The translations under genes were made by a program, and so were the position numbers. From an uncultured Marinobacter sp. (GTDB lineage Bacteria; Pseudomonadota; Gammaproteobacteria; Pseudomonadales; Oleiphilaceae), in contig NZ_CANLBK010000002.1 in NCBI RefSeq assembly GCF_947488835.1, positions 310,001 to 374,000 of the forward strand: 64,000 bases of DNA. Reading direction: 5' to 3'. Positions 53,098-62,304 of the stretch are shown piece after piece. How positions within the stretch are numbered: position 1 is the first letter of the stretch; each line of letters starts with the position of its first letter. Below the pieces are notes generated by a model. It was given only the letters and a program-made list of their open reading frames with translations. It made no database searches and was not told the origin of the DNA.

Positions 53098-53748
53098 ATG
53101 ACTATCGACATGTTTTCAGACCAACCAATCAACGCGACTACGGAAGCTCTCTCAGAGGGGGCCGTCGTGCTCCGGCAATTTGCTTCTGCACTTGCGCCAA
53201 ATCTGCTTCGAGGGATCGAACAGGTAACGAAAGTAGCGCCGTTGAGACACATGAAAACCCCCGGTGGGCACATTATGTCTGTGGCCATGAGTTGTTGTGG
53301 CAGCTGGGGCTGGGTGACCGATGGGCGAGGGTATCGTTATCAGGCGGAGGACCCTTTTACTGGCGTGCCCTGGCCATCCATGCCTTCTGTTTTTGATGAT
53401 TTGGCCACATCGGCCGCCTTTGCCGCGGGATACCCTTATTTCACTCCAAACGCCTGCCTCATCAACCGTTATGAGCCTGGCGCAAAAATGGGGCTGCACC
53501 AGGACAAAGATGAGCGCGATCTCTCGCAACCGATAGTGTCCGTCTCTCTTGGACTGCCACAAGTGTTTCAACTTGGCGGGCTGACGCGTAGCGAGCGGCC
53601 AATGAACATCCCTCTGAGTCATGGCGATGTGGTGGTATGGGGTGGGCCTGCAAGGTTGCGCTACCACGGGGTGCTCGCACTAAAAGCCGGAGCACATCCG
53701 CTGACCGGCGCCTGCCGGTACAATTTGACCTTTCGCTGCGCCCGCTAA
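53098..53748 (+). CDS. alkB: DNA oxidative demethylase AlkB
   Basis: A 216-residue Fe(II)/2-oxoglutarate dioxygenase that repairs 1-methyladenine and 3-methylcytosine. The iron ligands are His134, Asp136 (HQD) and His190 (YHG); Arg and Asn for 2-oxoglutarate are in CRYNLTFR. The length equals E. coli AlkB, and motifs such as LINRYEPGAKMGLHQDKDE match well. The start at 53098 (MTIDMFSD) aligns with the E. coli N terminus; there is no strong ribosome-binding site, and ATG 53110 is an alternative. An upstream frame extension to 52975 is rejected. It is not in an ada operon here. Confidence 0.93.
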   Translation: MTIDMFSDQPINATTEALSEGAVVLRQFASALAPNLLRGIEQVTKVAPLRHMKTPGGHIMSVAMSCCGSWGWVTDGRGYRYQAEDPFTGVPWPSMPSVFDDLATSAAFAAGYPYFTPNACLINRYEPGAKMGLHQDKDERDLSQPIVSVSLGLPQVFQLGGLTRSERPMNIPLSHGDVVVWGGPARLRYHGVLALKAGAHPLTGACRYNLTFRCAR

Positions 53749-53758
53749 CAGTTGCTCG

Positions 53759-55039
53759 CTACTGAAACCAGGCTACCAAAAGTCCCGCGCCCAGCGAGAG
53801 CAGCATGGGGCCCGCCACGTAAAGCCCTATCTGTCGGTTACCGATCACCCATGCCATACCGGATTTGACCAGATTATTGGTGGCCGCAGCAATCACGATA
53901 CCGAGCACCGCAGCATCCATCGCCAAGCCATTGTGGGACATGCGGGTGAGGGACAGGGTGATAGCATCAACATCCGCAACGCCGGAGGTGGCAGCCAGCA
54001 TATAAATACCGGTATCGCCCAGCCAGTCTTTCAGAAAGTCTCCAAGTAGCAGAATAGCCGTCAGCAGCATGCCAAAAACCACCGCGGATTTCAGATCGAG
54101 CGGGTTTTGGTTAAGTGTGGGCTGGCTGACCTCGCCTGTTTCGGAATTCCTGCGCCAGATGAAAATTGCGGGCACGTAAAGCAGCAGTGTCATAACGGCC
54201 ACGGGCCAGACCAGACTCGGCAGCAAGTCTCGATTGATGACAAAGCAGTACACAAGGATGCGCGGAAACATGGTGCCGCAGGCAATAAGAATGCCGGTGG
54301 CAAATTGCGCATTCAGGGCAGGGTGTTTATCGGCCTGGCGGGCAAAGTGCAGGGTCAGGGCGGTGGATGAACTCAAGCCGGCAAACAGGCTGGTAAACAG
54401 AATACCTTTGCTGGTACCGGCCATCCGCATGGCGAAATAACCCACGAAGGAGATGGACGCAATCATCACCACCATCCACCAGATTTCCCGGGGGTTGAGC
54501 ACGCCACCAGGCCCCATAGGCTCGTTCGGTAGCAGTGGCAGCATAACCACTGAAATAACCAGCAGTTTGAGTGCAGCATCCAGCTCGTGGGCTTTCAGCT
54601 TGTGTACCCACCCGTGAATTTCGTCCTTGTTATCCAGAATAATGGCAGTAATCACAGCAGCGGTCGTCGCTATCACAGGGTCAACGGCCACGGCTATGGC
54701 ACCGAAGCAGAAGGTCAGCACCATGCTGACCATGCCGGTAATGCTGAAGTTGCGAATGTGATCAAGCCGCTCGCTGTAGGCCACAATGGCCATCGCTACA
54801 ACGCTCAATAAAAGCACAGGAAACGCCCAGACGGTGATTTCCTCTGCCAGAACCGCAGAAATGCCGCCCAAAAGACCGATAAGAGAAAAGGTTCGAATGC
54901 CGGCTATGCGTTCGCCGGGTTTCTGTTCGCGGGAGCCCCAACCCCGCTCCAGGCCAATGATGGCCCCCAAAAGAAGTGCCACCGCAAGGTTAAGCGTGGT
55001 CTCATTTGAAGCCAGAAACTGGGATGCAACGTCATCCAT
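53759..55039 (-). CDS. MgtC/SapB and DUF4010 membrane protein
   Basis: A 426-residue integral membrane protein. The N-terminal MgtC-like part (about 10-150) has AVALLLGAIIGLERGWGSREQKPGERIAGIRTFSLIGLLG with conserved Arg/Gly residues. The C-terminal DUF4010 part (about 180-426) adds further helices (TSGVADVDAITLSLTRM). About twelve helices are expected. MgtC-type proteins affect magnesium or phosphate balance; the DUF4010 forms are uncharacterised. It ends 10 bp from the convergent alkB. Confidence 0.88.
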   Translation of the reverse strand: MDDVASQFLASNETTLNLAVALLLGAIIGLERGWGSREQKPGERIAGIRTFSLIGLLGGISAVLAEEITVWAFPVLLLSVVAMAIVAYSERLDHIRNFSITGMVSMVLTFCFGAIAVAVDPVIATTAAVITAIILDNKDEIHGWVHKLKAHELDAALKLLVISVVMLPLLPNEPMGPGGVLNPREIWWMVVMIASISFVGYFAMRMAGTSKGILFTSLFAGLSSSTALTLHFARQADKHPALNAQFATGILIACGTMFPRILVYCFVINRDLLPSLVWPVAVMTLLLYVPAIFIWRRNSETGEVSQPTLNQNPLDLKSAVVFGMLLTAILLLGDFLKDWLGDTGIYMLAATSGVADVDAITLSLTRMSHNGLAMDAAVLGIVIAAATNNLVKSGMAWVIGNRQIGLYVAGPMLLSLGAGLLVAWFQ

Positions 55040-55232
55040 GAACGAAGGTAGCTCATTGTTTGGTGGGTGTTGCCGTGATCATAGCAGTCAGCAAGGCTGA
55101 GAGAACAGGCGCCCTTACGCCGGAAGCGGTATTTTGGTAGAATTCGCGCCCTTTATTTTGCCGTAATTCGCAATTCATGTAGCGGCAATCCCTTGGTCAT
55201 TAATCTGCGCAAATTTCCGGGTACCTAAAGCT

Positions 55233-56720
55233 ATGGTAAATACAATGAAAGCCGAATGGTTTTCCAACATCAAGGGCGATTTGCTCGCCGGGATCGTAGT
55301 GGCCCTTGCGCTGATTCCGGAAGCGATTGCCTTCTCGATCATCGCCGGAGTTGATCCTAAAGTCGGGCTCTACGCTTCCTTCTGTATTGCCGTGATCATT
55401 GCGTTTGTAGGCGGCCGCCCGGGCATGATCTCTGCTGCAACTGGTGCCATGGCGCTGTTGATGATAACCCTGGTTAAAGAGCACGGCCTGGAGTACCTGA
55501 TGGCCGCCACGCTGCTAACCGGTGTGATTCAGATAGTGGCTGGCTGGCTGAAGCTGGGCGGCTTGATGAGGTTTGTGTCCCGTTCAGTGGTAACTGGTTT
55601 TGTGAATGCTCTGGCTATCCTCATCTTTATGGCTCAACTTCCGGAACTCACGAACGTAACCTGGCATGTATACGCCATGACTGCAGCCGGTCTGGGCATT
55701 ATCTATCTGTTCCCCTATGTACCCAAGTTGGGGAAGCTTTTGCCCTCGCCATTGGTTTGCATAGTATCCCTGACGATTGTGGCGGTAATCTTCAATATCG
55801 ACGTGCGCACAGTGGGCGACATGGGTGAATTGCCCGATACGCTGCCTATTTTTCTCTGGCCAGATGTTCCTCTGACTCTTGAAACCTTGATGATTATCCT
55901 TCCGTATTCCATTCCACTGGCGGTTGTGGGCTTGCTGGAATCCATGATGACCGCCACTATTGTTGACGATCTGACGGATACGGAAAGCGATCGTAACCGC
56001 GAGTGTCGGGGGCAGGGCATCGCCAACATAGGATCTGGCCTGTTTGGTGGAATGGCGGGCTGCGCGATGATTGGGCAATCCGTTATCAACGTAAAATCCG
56101 GGGGGCGTGGTCGGCTTTCCACGTTTACCGCAGGCGTATTCCTGATGGTAATGATCGTGGTGCTGGACGACATACTGGTTCAGATCCCGATGGCTGCTCT
56201 GGTGGCAGTAATGATCATGGTGTCTATCGGCACCTTCTCCTGGGACTCCATTCGCAACCTGAAAACCCACCCTGTTTCTACCAATGTAGTGATGCTGGTC
56301 ACCGTGTGCGTTGTGGTTGTAACTCATAACCTGGCGTTGGGTGTGTTTGCTGGCGTGTTGCTGGCGGCACTGTTTTTTGCCAACAAGATTGGCCACTTTA
56401 TGGAAGTTAAGTCCACTCTTGATGAGGCCACGGGCACGCGTACCTACAAGGTAACGGGCCAGGTGTTTTTCAGTTCCTCGGAAAAGTTTGTTGCATCGTT
56501 TGATTTCCGCGAAGTGGTCGATAAAGTGGTTATAGATGTTAGCCGTGCGCATTTCTGGGACATTACCGCTGTGGGTGCTCTTGATAAGGTGGTTATCAAG
56601 TTCCGCCGCGACGGTGCAGAGGTGGAAGTGATTGGCATGAACGAGGCCAGCGCCACCATCGTTGACCGTTTTGGTGTGCACGACAAGCCGGAAGGCATTG
56701 ATCAGTTGATGGGCCATTAA
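55233..56720 (+). CDS. SulP family anion transporter with STAS domain
   Basis: A 495-residue transporter. It starts [22 protein letters not shown], has the SulP signature [27 protein letters not shown] (about 22-50), about twelve helices, and a C-terminal STAS domain (about 400-495) with [19 protein letters not shown]. Members carry sulfate, bicarbonate or other anions; a bicarbonate role is common in marine bacteria. The ATG at 55245 is an alternative start; neither has a strong ribosome-binding site. The universal stress protein gene begins 1 nt after its stop, so they are coupled. Confidence 0.9.
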   Translation: MVNTMKAEWFSNIKGDLLAGIVVALALIPEAIAFSIIAGVDPKVGLYASFCIAVIIAFVGGRPGMISAATGAMALLMITLVKEHGLEYLMAATLLTGVIQIVAGWLKLGGLMRFVSRSVVTGFVNALAILIFMAQLPELTNVTWHVYAMTAAGLGIIYLFPYVPKLGKLLPSPLVCIVSLTIVAVIFNIDVRTVGDMGELPDTLPIFLWPDVPLTLETLMIILPYSIPLAVVGLLESMMTATIVDDLTDTESDRNRECRGQGIANIGSGLFGGMAGCAMIGQSVINVKSGGRGRLSTFTAGVFLMVMIVVLDDILVQIPMAALVAVMIMVSIGTFSWDSIRNLKTHPVSTNVVMLVTVCVVVVTHNLALGVFAGVLLAALFFANKIGHFMEVKSTLDEATGTRTYKVTGQVFFSSSEKFVASFDFREVVDKVVIDVSRAHFWDITAVGALDKVVIKFRRDGAEVEVIGMNEASATIVDRFGVHDKPEGIDQLMGH

Positions 56721-56721
56721 T

Positions 56722-57615
56722 ATGCAAGATGCGACAGCAAATTCCCGATCAGGCACACAGGACACATTGCAGGTTGTGGCCTGTATCGACGGCTCCCGCG
56801 CGGCCCCAGCGGTCTGCGATTATGCAGCCTGGGCCAGCAAGTACATGGACTTACCGCTGACCCTGCTGCACGTACTCGACCAGGAACGCTATCCTTCGGA
56901 ACCGGACTTGGCCGGGAACATTGGCATGGGTAGCCGTGAGCATCTGCTGGACGAGTTGGCGGAATTGGACCGCAAACGTGCCAAGCTGGCGCTGGAACAC
57001 GGCAACCACATGCTGGATGAGGCGTCGCACCGATTGAATAACGCGGGCGTCAGCGACATCAAAAAACGCCAGCGCCACGGTGATCTTACGGAATCATTGC
57101 TGGCCATGCAGCCCGAGATCCGCCTGTTGGTGATGGGGTTGCACGGAGAAAACAGCTCAGACGGTGAACAAAAAATTGGCAGCCAGCTGGAAACCGTAAT
57201 CCGCAGCATGAGCCGCCCGATCCTTCTGGTGCCGAATGAATTTTCCATTCCCAAAAGCGCCATGCTGGCGTTTGATGGCAGCGCTACGGCGTTTCGTGGA
57301 GTCGAGCATCTAGCAGCTAGCCCGGTGCTCAAGGGTATGCCATTGCATCTTGTGATGGTGGGCAATGAAACTCCAGAAGCTATGGCGCAGCTGCACAAGG
57401 CTGAGGCTATGCTCGCGCCTTTGGAGTCGGAAATCACACTGGCCATCCGAAGCGGCGAGGTAGAGCCGGTATTGCACGGCTATCAGGATGAGTTTGATAT
57501 CGACATTCTGGTGATGGGCGCCTACGGCCACTCGAAGATTCGCCGCTTTCTATTAGGCAGCACCACCACAAGTATGCTGACGTCTGCCAAGAAGCCGCTG
57601 GTGATTTTGCGGTAG
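56722..57615 (+). CDS. Tandem universal stress protein (UspA family)
   Basis: A 297-residue protein with two Usp domains (about 12-155 and 165-297). The second has the ATP-binding G-x2-G-x9-G-(S/T) motif in MGAYGHSKIRRFLLGSTTTSML; the first is degenerate (GLHGENSSDGEQKIGSQLET). It starts 1 nt after the SulP stop. Usp genes paired with SulP transporters suggest regulation of ion uptake by nucleotide binding, but this is an inference. The downstream hairpin ends the transcript. Confidence 0.92.
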   Translation: MQDATANSRSGTQDTLQVVACIDGSRAAPAVCDYAAWASKYMDLPLTLLHVLDQERYPSEPDLAGNIGMGSREHLLDELAELDRKRAKLALEHGNHMLDEASHRLNNAGVSDIKKRQRHGDLTESLLAMQPEIRLLVMGLHGENSSDGEQKIGSQLETVIRSMSRPILLVPNEFSIPKSAMLAFDGSATAFRGVEHLAASPVLKGMPLHLVMVGNETPEAMAQLHKAEAMLAPLESEITLAIRSGEVEPVLHGYQDEFDIDILVMGAYGHSKIRRFLLGSTTTSMLTSAKKPLVILR

Positions 57616-57651
57616 GTTCGTGATCATCCGGGGTATTGGATAAGCAGTTGC

Positions 57652-57683
57652 AAAAAAGGCGAAGCCGCGGTTGTGGCTTCGCC
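57652..57683 (-). terminator. Rho-independent terminator of the lipoprotein gene
   Basis: A 9-bp stem (GGCGAAGCC/GGCTTCGCC) with an 8-nt loop and, on the minus strand, a run of T (57652-57657). It lies 57 bp after the lipoprotein stop and may also stop rightward usp transcription weakly. Confidence 0.78.
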
Positions 57684-57739
57684 GTCTTGTTAATGCGGCA
57701 GGAGTAATCTTTTACGGTACCCATGCCGCGCAAAGGCAG

Positions 57740-59500
57740 TTAGCAGGAAATGCAGAAGTGCCAGCTCATACCTTTGAATTTCTTGCCGTCAACATCCTGG
57801 ATCTCATCCTCTTCCAGAGTAACCGTCACCTCACCCACAAGGTCGCGGCCGGGTTCAAGCTCAACGGTCATGCTGCCCACGCCGGATTGAATGCTGTTGA
57901 TATTAACGATTCCGCTGTTATCCCGGATTACATAGTTGCTGCTATTGATCGTTGTTGTCTCATCCATTTCTCGATCAAAGCGAACCGTCAGCTTGGTGCT
58001 TTTATCAACCTGAGATTGGCCTCTTCCCGGAAGGATACGGGTTACCTGAGGTGCCAATGTGCTCAGCTTTCGTACAAACATTTTATTGGATTGCCCGCTG
58101 GTTGAGACAGCATAGGCTATGAGCGGGGTGTCGTCCGGTAGCAACGCCAGCCTGACAAAAGACACTGTGTCTGATGAAAAGCCTGATTCACCCAGATTGT
58201 TCCAGGCGGTGCCGTCATACAGCATTACCCGGGCTTTAAAGTCGACGTTTGCAGATCCATCGCTGAACGCGACCATGGGAAGCCCGTCCTGTGTCACGGC
58301 CAGAGCGAGTTCGCGCGTGATACGGCTGTTTGGCAGGTAACCGCCACCGACCCGTGACCAGCTAGTACCCTGATAGCGGGCTACTACGCCTTTTTTCTCA
58401 TTCGCATCAACGTATGCGAGATAAGGCGTATCGTCTACCGGGGATAAAGCCAGTGAAAGATACTCCGCCTCGCTCGGAGAGAAACCGGCAATACCAATAT
58501 TCACCCAGTTTGAACCATCATACTTTTTGACTGTAGCTTTGTTTGCATTAAGACTGTCGCTGAATGCAATGTAGGGACTGCCATCTGAAGCGACGGCCAA
58601 GGCGGCGAATCGCGCATTGCCGGTACTGGCGGTGGAGCCACCAACCTTGCTCCATGTTGTGCCGTCAAACATCTGGACAACAACTTTGTTGTCATCTCCC
58701 GTATCATGATACGCAAGATAAAGTGTTCCATCCGGCGCGATGTCCAAAGAGATATGACTTGCCTCATCGGCATTCAGGCTATCTGAGCCAACCAATACCC
58801 AGCTGGTACCATCAAATTTTTGCACTGCCCCGTTCGTCGAGATGTCAGAGTACGCTCGGTAAGGAGTTCCGTCGGGGTGAATGGCAAGAGATAAGTCTAA
58901 GTGAGCATAGTTGTTGCCGCCAACATCTTTCCAACTAATGTCGTTGAAGTTCAGAGTTGTAAGGCCGTTATTAGCGGTGCCGACGTTTCCTTGGTGGCCA
59001 ACATAAGGCTCACCACTGGGCGCGGTAGCAAGCGAAAAACCATAAGAAACTGCGCCATCCGGCAGGTCATCAACAGCTAGCGGGCGCCAGATGTTGTCAG
59101 CTTCCAGGGTTACCGTATCGCTGACATTCCCGTTAACAGTTACCTTTAATTCGTAGCTACCAACAGCATCTGTAGTGAAATTGGCTTCCGCCTTATCGCT
59201 ATTTGAAATAGCTCCGTTGTGAAGGTAACTACCTTCCGGCCGGGATTCGACAGTCCAGGCGTAGGTCGGATTGCTGGCATTGGTTGTCGCTTTTACAGTT
59301 GCTTCACGCTTGCCGTTCAGGAACGGTGTATCGGTACTGGCCGAAACGGTTGTATCCGGTGAGCTGTTGTCGCCCCCGCCACTGCCTCCGCCGCAGGCCA
59401 CCAAGCCTGGTATTGCGAGGCATGTAATAAGCACAGTGCGAAAGTAACCAGATGCAGATGCCGGTTTTCGACCGTAAACTGATTGCGCCGATGAGATCAT
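57740..59500 (-). CDS. Large Ig-like and propeller-type lipoprotein
   Basis: A 586-residue exported protein. A lipobox, LVACGGGSGGG, ends the signal peptide (Cys near 36). An Ig-like PKD-type domain (about 50-130) follows. The middle (about 135-480) has repeats with W..(V/L)G, A.DGTPY.A(Y/F).D and LA.A.DG, a pattern of blade-like beta repeats with about seven units. The C terminus is a Big_5/SbsA-like Ig domain (TRILPGRGQSQVDKSTKLTVRFDREMDE) and ends with two Cys. It is probably anchored at the outer membrane. AAGGA precedes the ATG. No neighbour explains its function. Confidence 0.8.
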   Translation of the reverse strand: MISSAQSVYGRKPASASGYFRTVLITCLAIPGLVACGGGSGGGDNSSPDTTVSASTDTPFLNGKREATVKATTNASNPTYAWTVESRPEGSYLHNGAISNSDKAEANFTTDAVGSYELKVTVNGNVSDTVTLEADNIWRPLAVDDLPDGAVSYGFSLATAPSGEPYVGHQGNVGTANNGLTTLNFNDISWKDVGGNNYAHLDLSLAIHPDGTPYRAYSDISTNGAVQKFDGTSWVLVGSDSLNADEASHISLDIAPDGTLYLAYHDTGDDNKVVVQMFDGTTWSKVGGSTASTGNARFAALAVASDGSPYIAFSDSLNANKATVKKYDGSNWVNIGIAGFSPSEAEYLSLALSPVDDTPYLAYVDANEKKGVVARYQGTSWSRVGGGYLPNSRITRELALAVTQDGLPMVAFSDGSANVDFKARVMLYDGTAWNNLGESGFSSDTVSFVRLALLPDDTPLIAYAVSTSGQSNKMFVRKLSTLAPQVTRILPGRGQSQVDKSTKLTVRFDREMDETTTINSSNYVIRDNSGIVNINSIQSGVGSMTVELEPGRDLVGEVTVTLEEDEIQDVDGKKFKGMSWHFCISC

Positions 59501-59734
59501 GTGTCCTTCCTTTTGAGTTTTTTCCTTTACCTTTCGATGCCTTAAAATTGGCTCTATTGCCTGTGGGATGTTAGCAAGCCAACTCTGGGGCAGGTATCAC
59601 CCAAACGAGGGAAGGATAGGTCGGTTTTTTAGTGCAAGTTGGCGAGGGGAGGGGCAATCGCGGTCAAAATTTCAAAAGACTGGGCAGGCTCTATGGTTCT
59701 GATTGTTGAGGAATTACCGAAGGCATGGAGGGGC

Positions 59735-60928
59735 TTATGCTGACTGCCCGGCGGCCACGCCGGACGCCCATGCCCAATTGAAATTATGCCCGCCCAAGTG
59801 CCCGGTCACGTCCACAACCTCGCCGATAAAATACAGGTTCGGATGTTCCAGCGCCGCCATGGTTTTGGACGAAAGTTGGCGGGTACCCACACCGCCCAGC
59901 GTTACTTCCGCTGTGCGATAGCCTTCTGTTCCCGCCGGCTTGACTGTCCACTGCCCAAGCGTATCTGAGACCTGTTCAAGATCACTGTTTTTGTAGCCCT
60001 GAAGTGGGCCGCTCCAGCTATAAATCTCGTTAAATGCCTGTGCAAAGCGCTTGGGTAGATGCTGGGCCAGGTAGTGGGCAATCGTGGATTGAGGCTTCTG
60101 TTTGCGCAGGGTCAAAAGATCTTCGTGGATGTTGCGATCCGGTAGCAGGTTGATGGTCAGTGGGTCGCCAGGCTGCCAGAAGCTGGAGATCTGCAGTATG
60201 GATGGTCCGCTCAAGCCGCGATGCGTGACTAACATGGGCTCGCGGAAGTTCTGGTTGTTGCAGGCTGCATCCACCGGGCAGCTTACGCCGGAGAGAGGGG
60301 CCAGTTGTTGTTTCAGTTCCGGGTGAAGGGTGAAAGGTACCAGCCCCGCACGGGTGGGGAGAACGTCGAGACCGAACTGCCGCGCAACCTCGTAACCGAA
60401 TCCGGTGGCGCCCATGGTGGGGATGGACAAGCCTCCGCAGGCGATAACCAGAGATTCACAGGTCAGGGAGCCTGATCTGGTATTAACACGGTAGCTGCCA
60501 TCGCCTTGCACTATGTTCTGCACGCTGGTTTTCATGCGGATTTCAGCTCCGGCCCAGTCACATTCCGTGAGCAGCATGGTGACTATATCTTTCGCGCTGT
60601 CTTTGCAGAATAGCTGGCCGGCGGCTTTCTCTTCGTGCTCAATGCCGTGGCGCTCAACAAGATCCAGAAAATGCTGGGGGGTGTACCGCTTGAGGGCGGA
60701 AATACAGAAGCGTGGATTGTCCGATAGGAAGTTCGCGGGCGTGCTGTTGAGGTTGGTGAAGTTACAGCGCCCGCCGCCGGACATCAGAATCTTTTTGCCC
60801 GGCTTATTGGCGTGATCAATGACCAGTACTTTGCGCCCACGATAGCCAGCGGTGGCGGCGCACATCAGGCCGGCGGCGCCGGCGCCGATAATAATTACAT
60901 CGTACTGGTTACTGGAACTTGCCGTCAT
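59735..60928 (-). CDS. HI0933/YhiN family FAD oxidoreductase
   Basis: A 397-residue flavoprotein of the HI0933 family. The N-terminal FAD site is DVIIIGAGAAGLMCAATAGYRGRKVLVIDHANKPGKKILMSGGGRCNFTN (positions about 10-58). The C-terminal part carries the second FAD-binding loop GEVVDVTGHLGGHNFNWAWASG. Biochemical function is not settled; it is sometimes called an aminoacetone oxidase family enzyme. Both ends are intact. It stands alone with a 61-bp gap to the PhzF gene on the same strand. Confidence 0.9.
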   Translation of the reverse strand: MTASSSNQYDVIIIGAGAAGLMCAATAGYRGRKVLVIDHANKPGKKILMSGGGRCNFTNLNSTPANFLSDNPRFCISALKRYTPQHFLDLVERHGIEHEEKAAGQLFCKDSAKDIVTMLLTECDWAGAEIRMKTSVQNIVQGDGSYRVNTRSGSLTCESLVIACGGLSIPTMGATGFGYEVARQFGLDVLPTRAGLVPFTLHPELKQQLAPLSGVSCPVDAACNNQNFREPMLVTHRGLSGPSILQISSFWQPGDPLTINLLPDRNIHEDLLTLRKQKPQSTIAHYLAQHLPKRFAQAFNEIYSWSGPLQGYKNSDLEQVSDTLGQWTVKPAGTEGYRTAEVTLGGVGTRQLSSKTMAALEHPNLYFIGEVVDVTGHLGGHNFNWAWASGVAAGQSA

Positions 60929-60989
60929 TACTGCCCGCCGATTGGTTTGTTTGGCGCGCAGTATACCAGCCTAAGGGTGGCTGTATGGC

Positions 60990-61796
60990 TCATTCCAGAT
61001 GAACTGTGCCTTCCATATAGAAAGCTGCTTGCCCGGCTATCGCAACGCGGTCGCCTTTCAGTTCACAGCGTAATAAGCCGCCCCGTGCTGACAGCTGTCG
61101 CGCCTCCAGCTTGTTTTTGCCGAGCCTCTCGGCCCAGTAGGGCACCAGAACACTGTGAATGGAGCCGGTAACCGGGTCTTCGTCAATGCCTGATCCGGGT
61201 GCAAAGTAACGGCTGACAAAGTCGGCGGTGTCACCGGGTGCGGTGATGATCACCCCTTGATTGCCCAGTTTTTTTAGCTTGCTGAAATCCGGCTGTGCTG
61301 CTTTCACGGCTGTCTCGTTTTCCAGAACAACCATGTAATTGGTGTCGTTCGGCACATAAAAGGCGGTTGCCGGGGCGCTATCCAGAGCTTGGCTAATTAT
61401 TGGTGGTGTGTTCTGTTCTTCAATTTTCAGGTTCGGGAAGTCCAGAACCAGCCAGTTATCCGGGGTTTGGTGAACGCCTAAAATACCACTGCGAGAACCA
61501 AAGCGTATTTCATCTGACTGCCAGCCGAGTTTATTGAAAATAACCCAGGCACTGGCGAGAGTGGCGTGGCCGCAAAGAGGTACTTCAACACTGGGAGTGA
61601 ACCAGCGGATATGGAAGTCTGCGCCATTAGTACCGGATTCCCGAACGAAGAATGCAGTTTCTGCCAGATTGTTCTCTGCGGCCAGTGCCTGCATGGTGTC
61701 GTCGGGAAGCCACGTCTCCAGCGGCATGACCGCGGCAGGGTTCCCTTTGAATATCTCGCTGGTAAAGGCGTCTACCTGATAAATGGGGTAATTCAT
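60990..61796 (-). CDS. PhzF family phenazine-biosynthesis-like isomerase
   Basis: A 268-residue two-lobed PhzF-family protein. NYPIYQVDAFTSEIFKGNPAAV opens it, and the catalytic Glu is in AAENNLAETAFFV (about 44). A GSGIDEDPVTGSIHSV segment in the second lobe is typical. PhzF enzymes catalyse proton shifts or hydrations; no phenazine genes are near, so the substrate is unknown. Its ATG overlaps the upstream small gene's stop by 4 nt (ATGA). Confidence 0.9.
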   Translation of the reverse strand: MNYPIYQVDAFTSEIFKGNPAAVMPLETWLPDDTMQALAAENNLAETAFFVRESGTNGADFHIRWFTPSVEVPLCGHATLASAWVIFNKLGWQSDEIRFGSRSGILGVHQTPDNWLVLDFPNLKIEEQNTPPIISQALDSAPATAFYVPNDTNYMVVLENETAVKAAQPDFSKLKKLGNQGVIITAPGDTADFVSRYFAPGSGIDEDPVTGSIHSVLVPYWAERLGKNKLEARQLSARGGLLRCELKGDRVAIAGQAAFYMEGTVHLE

Positions 61797-62074
61797 GTTC
61801 TGTTCTCTGGGAGCAAGTGTCTAGCGTAGTGGTGGCCTTTGTAGCTGGCAAACTGCGCCAGCTCAGACTCACTATAAAAATGCAGTTCGGGCAATGGGTT
61901 GCTGTGTGTCACTACCCAGTGCCTCTGGCCTGACTGGCGTACAGAAAACCCGAGGTCTTCCAACCATTGGCGGTTGGTGTTCAGGTCTTCAACGTACAGA
62001 GCGGGTGCGCTGGGGTTAAGGCCAAAAAGATTGTTCCGGGTAGCGGTCAGAGCGTGACTGGTTGCGATGCCCAT
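61793..62074 (-). CDS. Small VOC-like (glyoxalase-like) protein
   Basis: A 93-residue protein. After a short start, PALYVEDLNTNRQWLEDLGF and the following HWVVTHSNPLPELHFY resemble one half of a vicinal-oxygen-chelate fold, but it is short for a full VOC protein. No metal-ligand set is evident. It overlaps PhzF by 4 nt, so the pair is translationally coupled. A partner role for PhzF is possible but unproven. Confidence 0.6.
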   Translation of the reverse strand: MGIATSHALTATRNNLFGLNPSAPALYVEDLNTNRQWLEDLGFSVRQSGQRHWVVTHSNPLPELHFYSESELAQFASYKGHHYARHLLPENRT

Positions 62075-62304
62075 GATGAAACTCCTTCTTCTGATTTGCG
62101 ATGTTGTTATTGTCTTCCTGAACTGACAGCCATAACAGATTCAGATAATCTGTTTTTGAACCGGCACAGAGCTAAATATTGTCGGTCTGTACCGGTCGAT
62201 TTTCCGGGTATCTGTACCGTTCCGGTTCGGTGCGGATCTGTTGCAATGGGCATGCTGGCTGCTCGAATGGGCAAATGATTTCTTGAAAGGGTGAGGTGGG
62301 CAGT

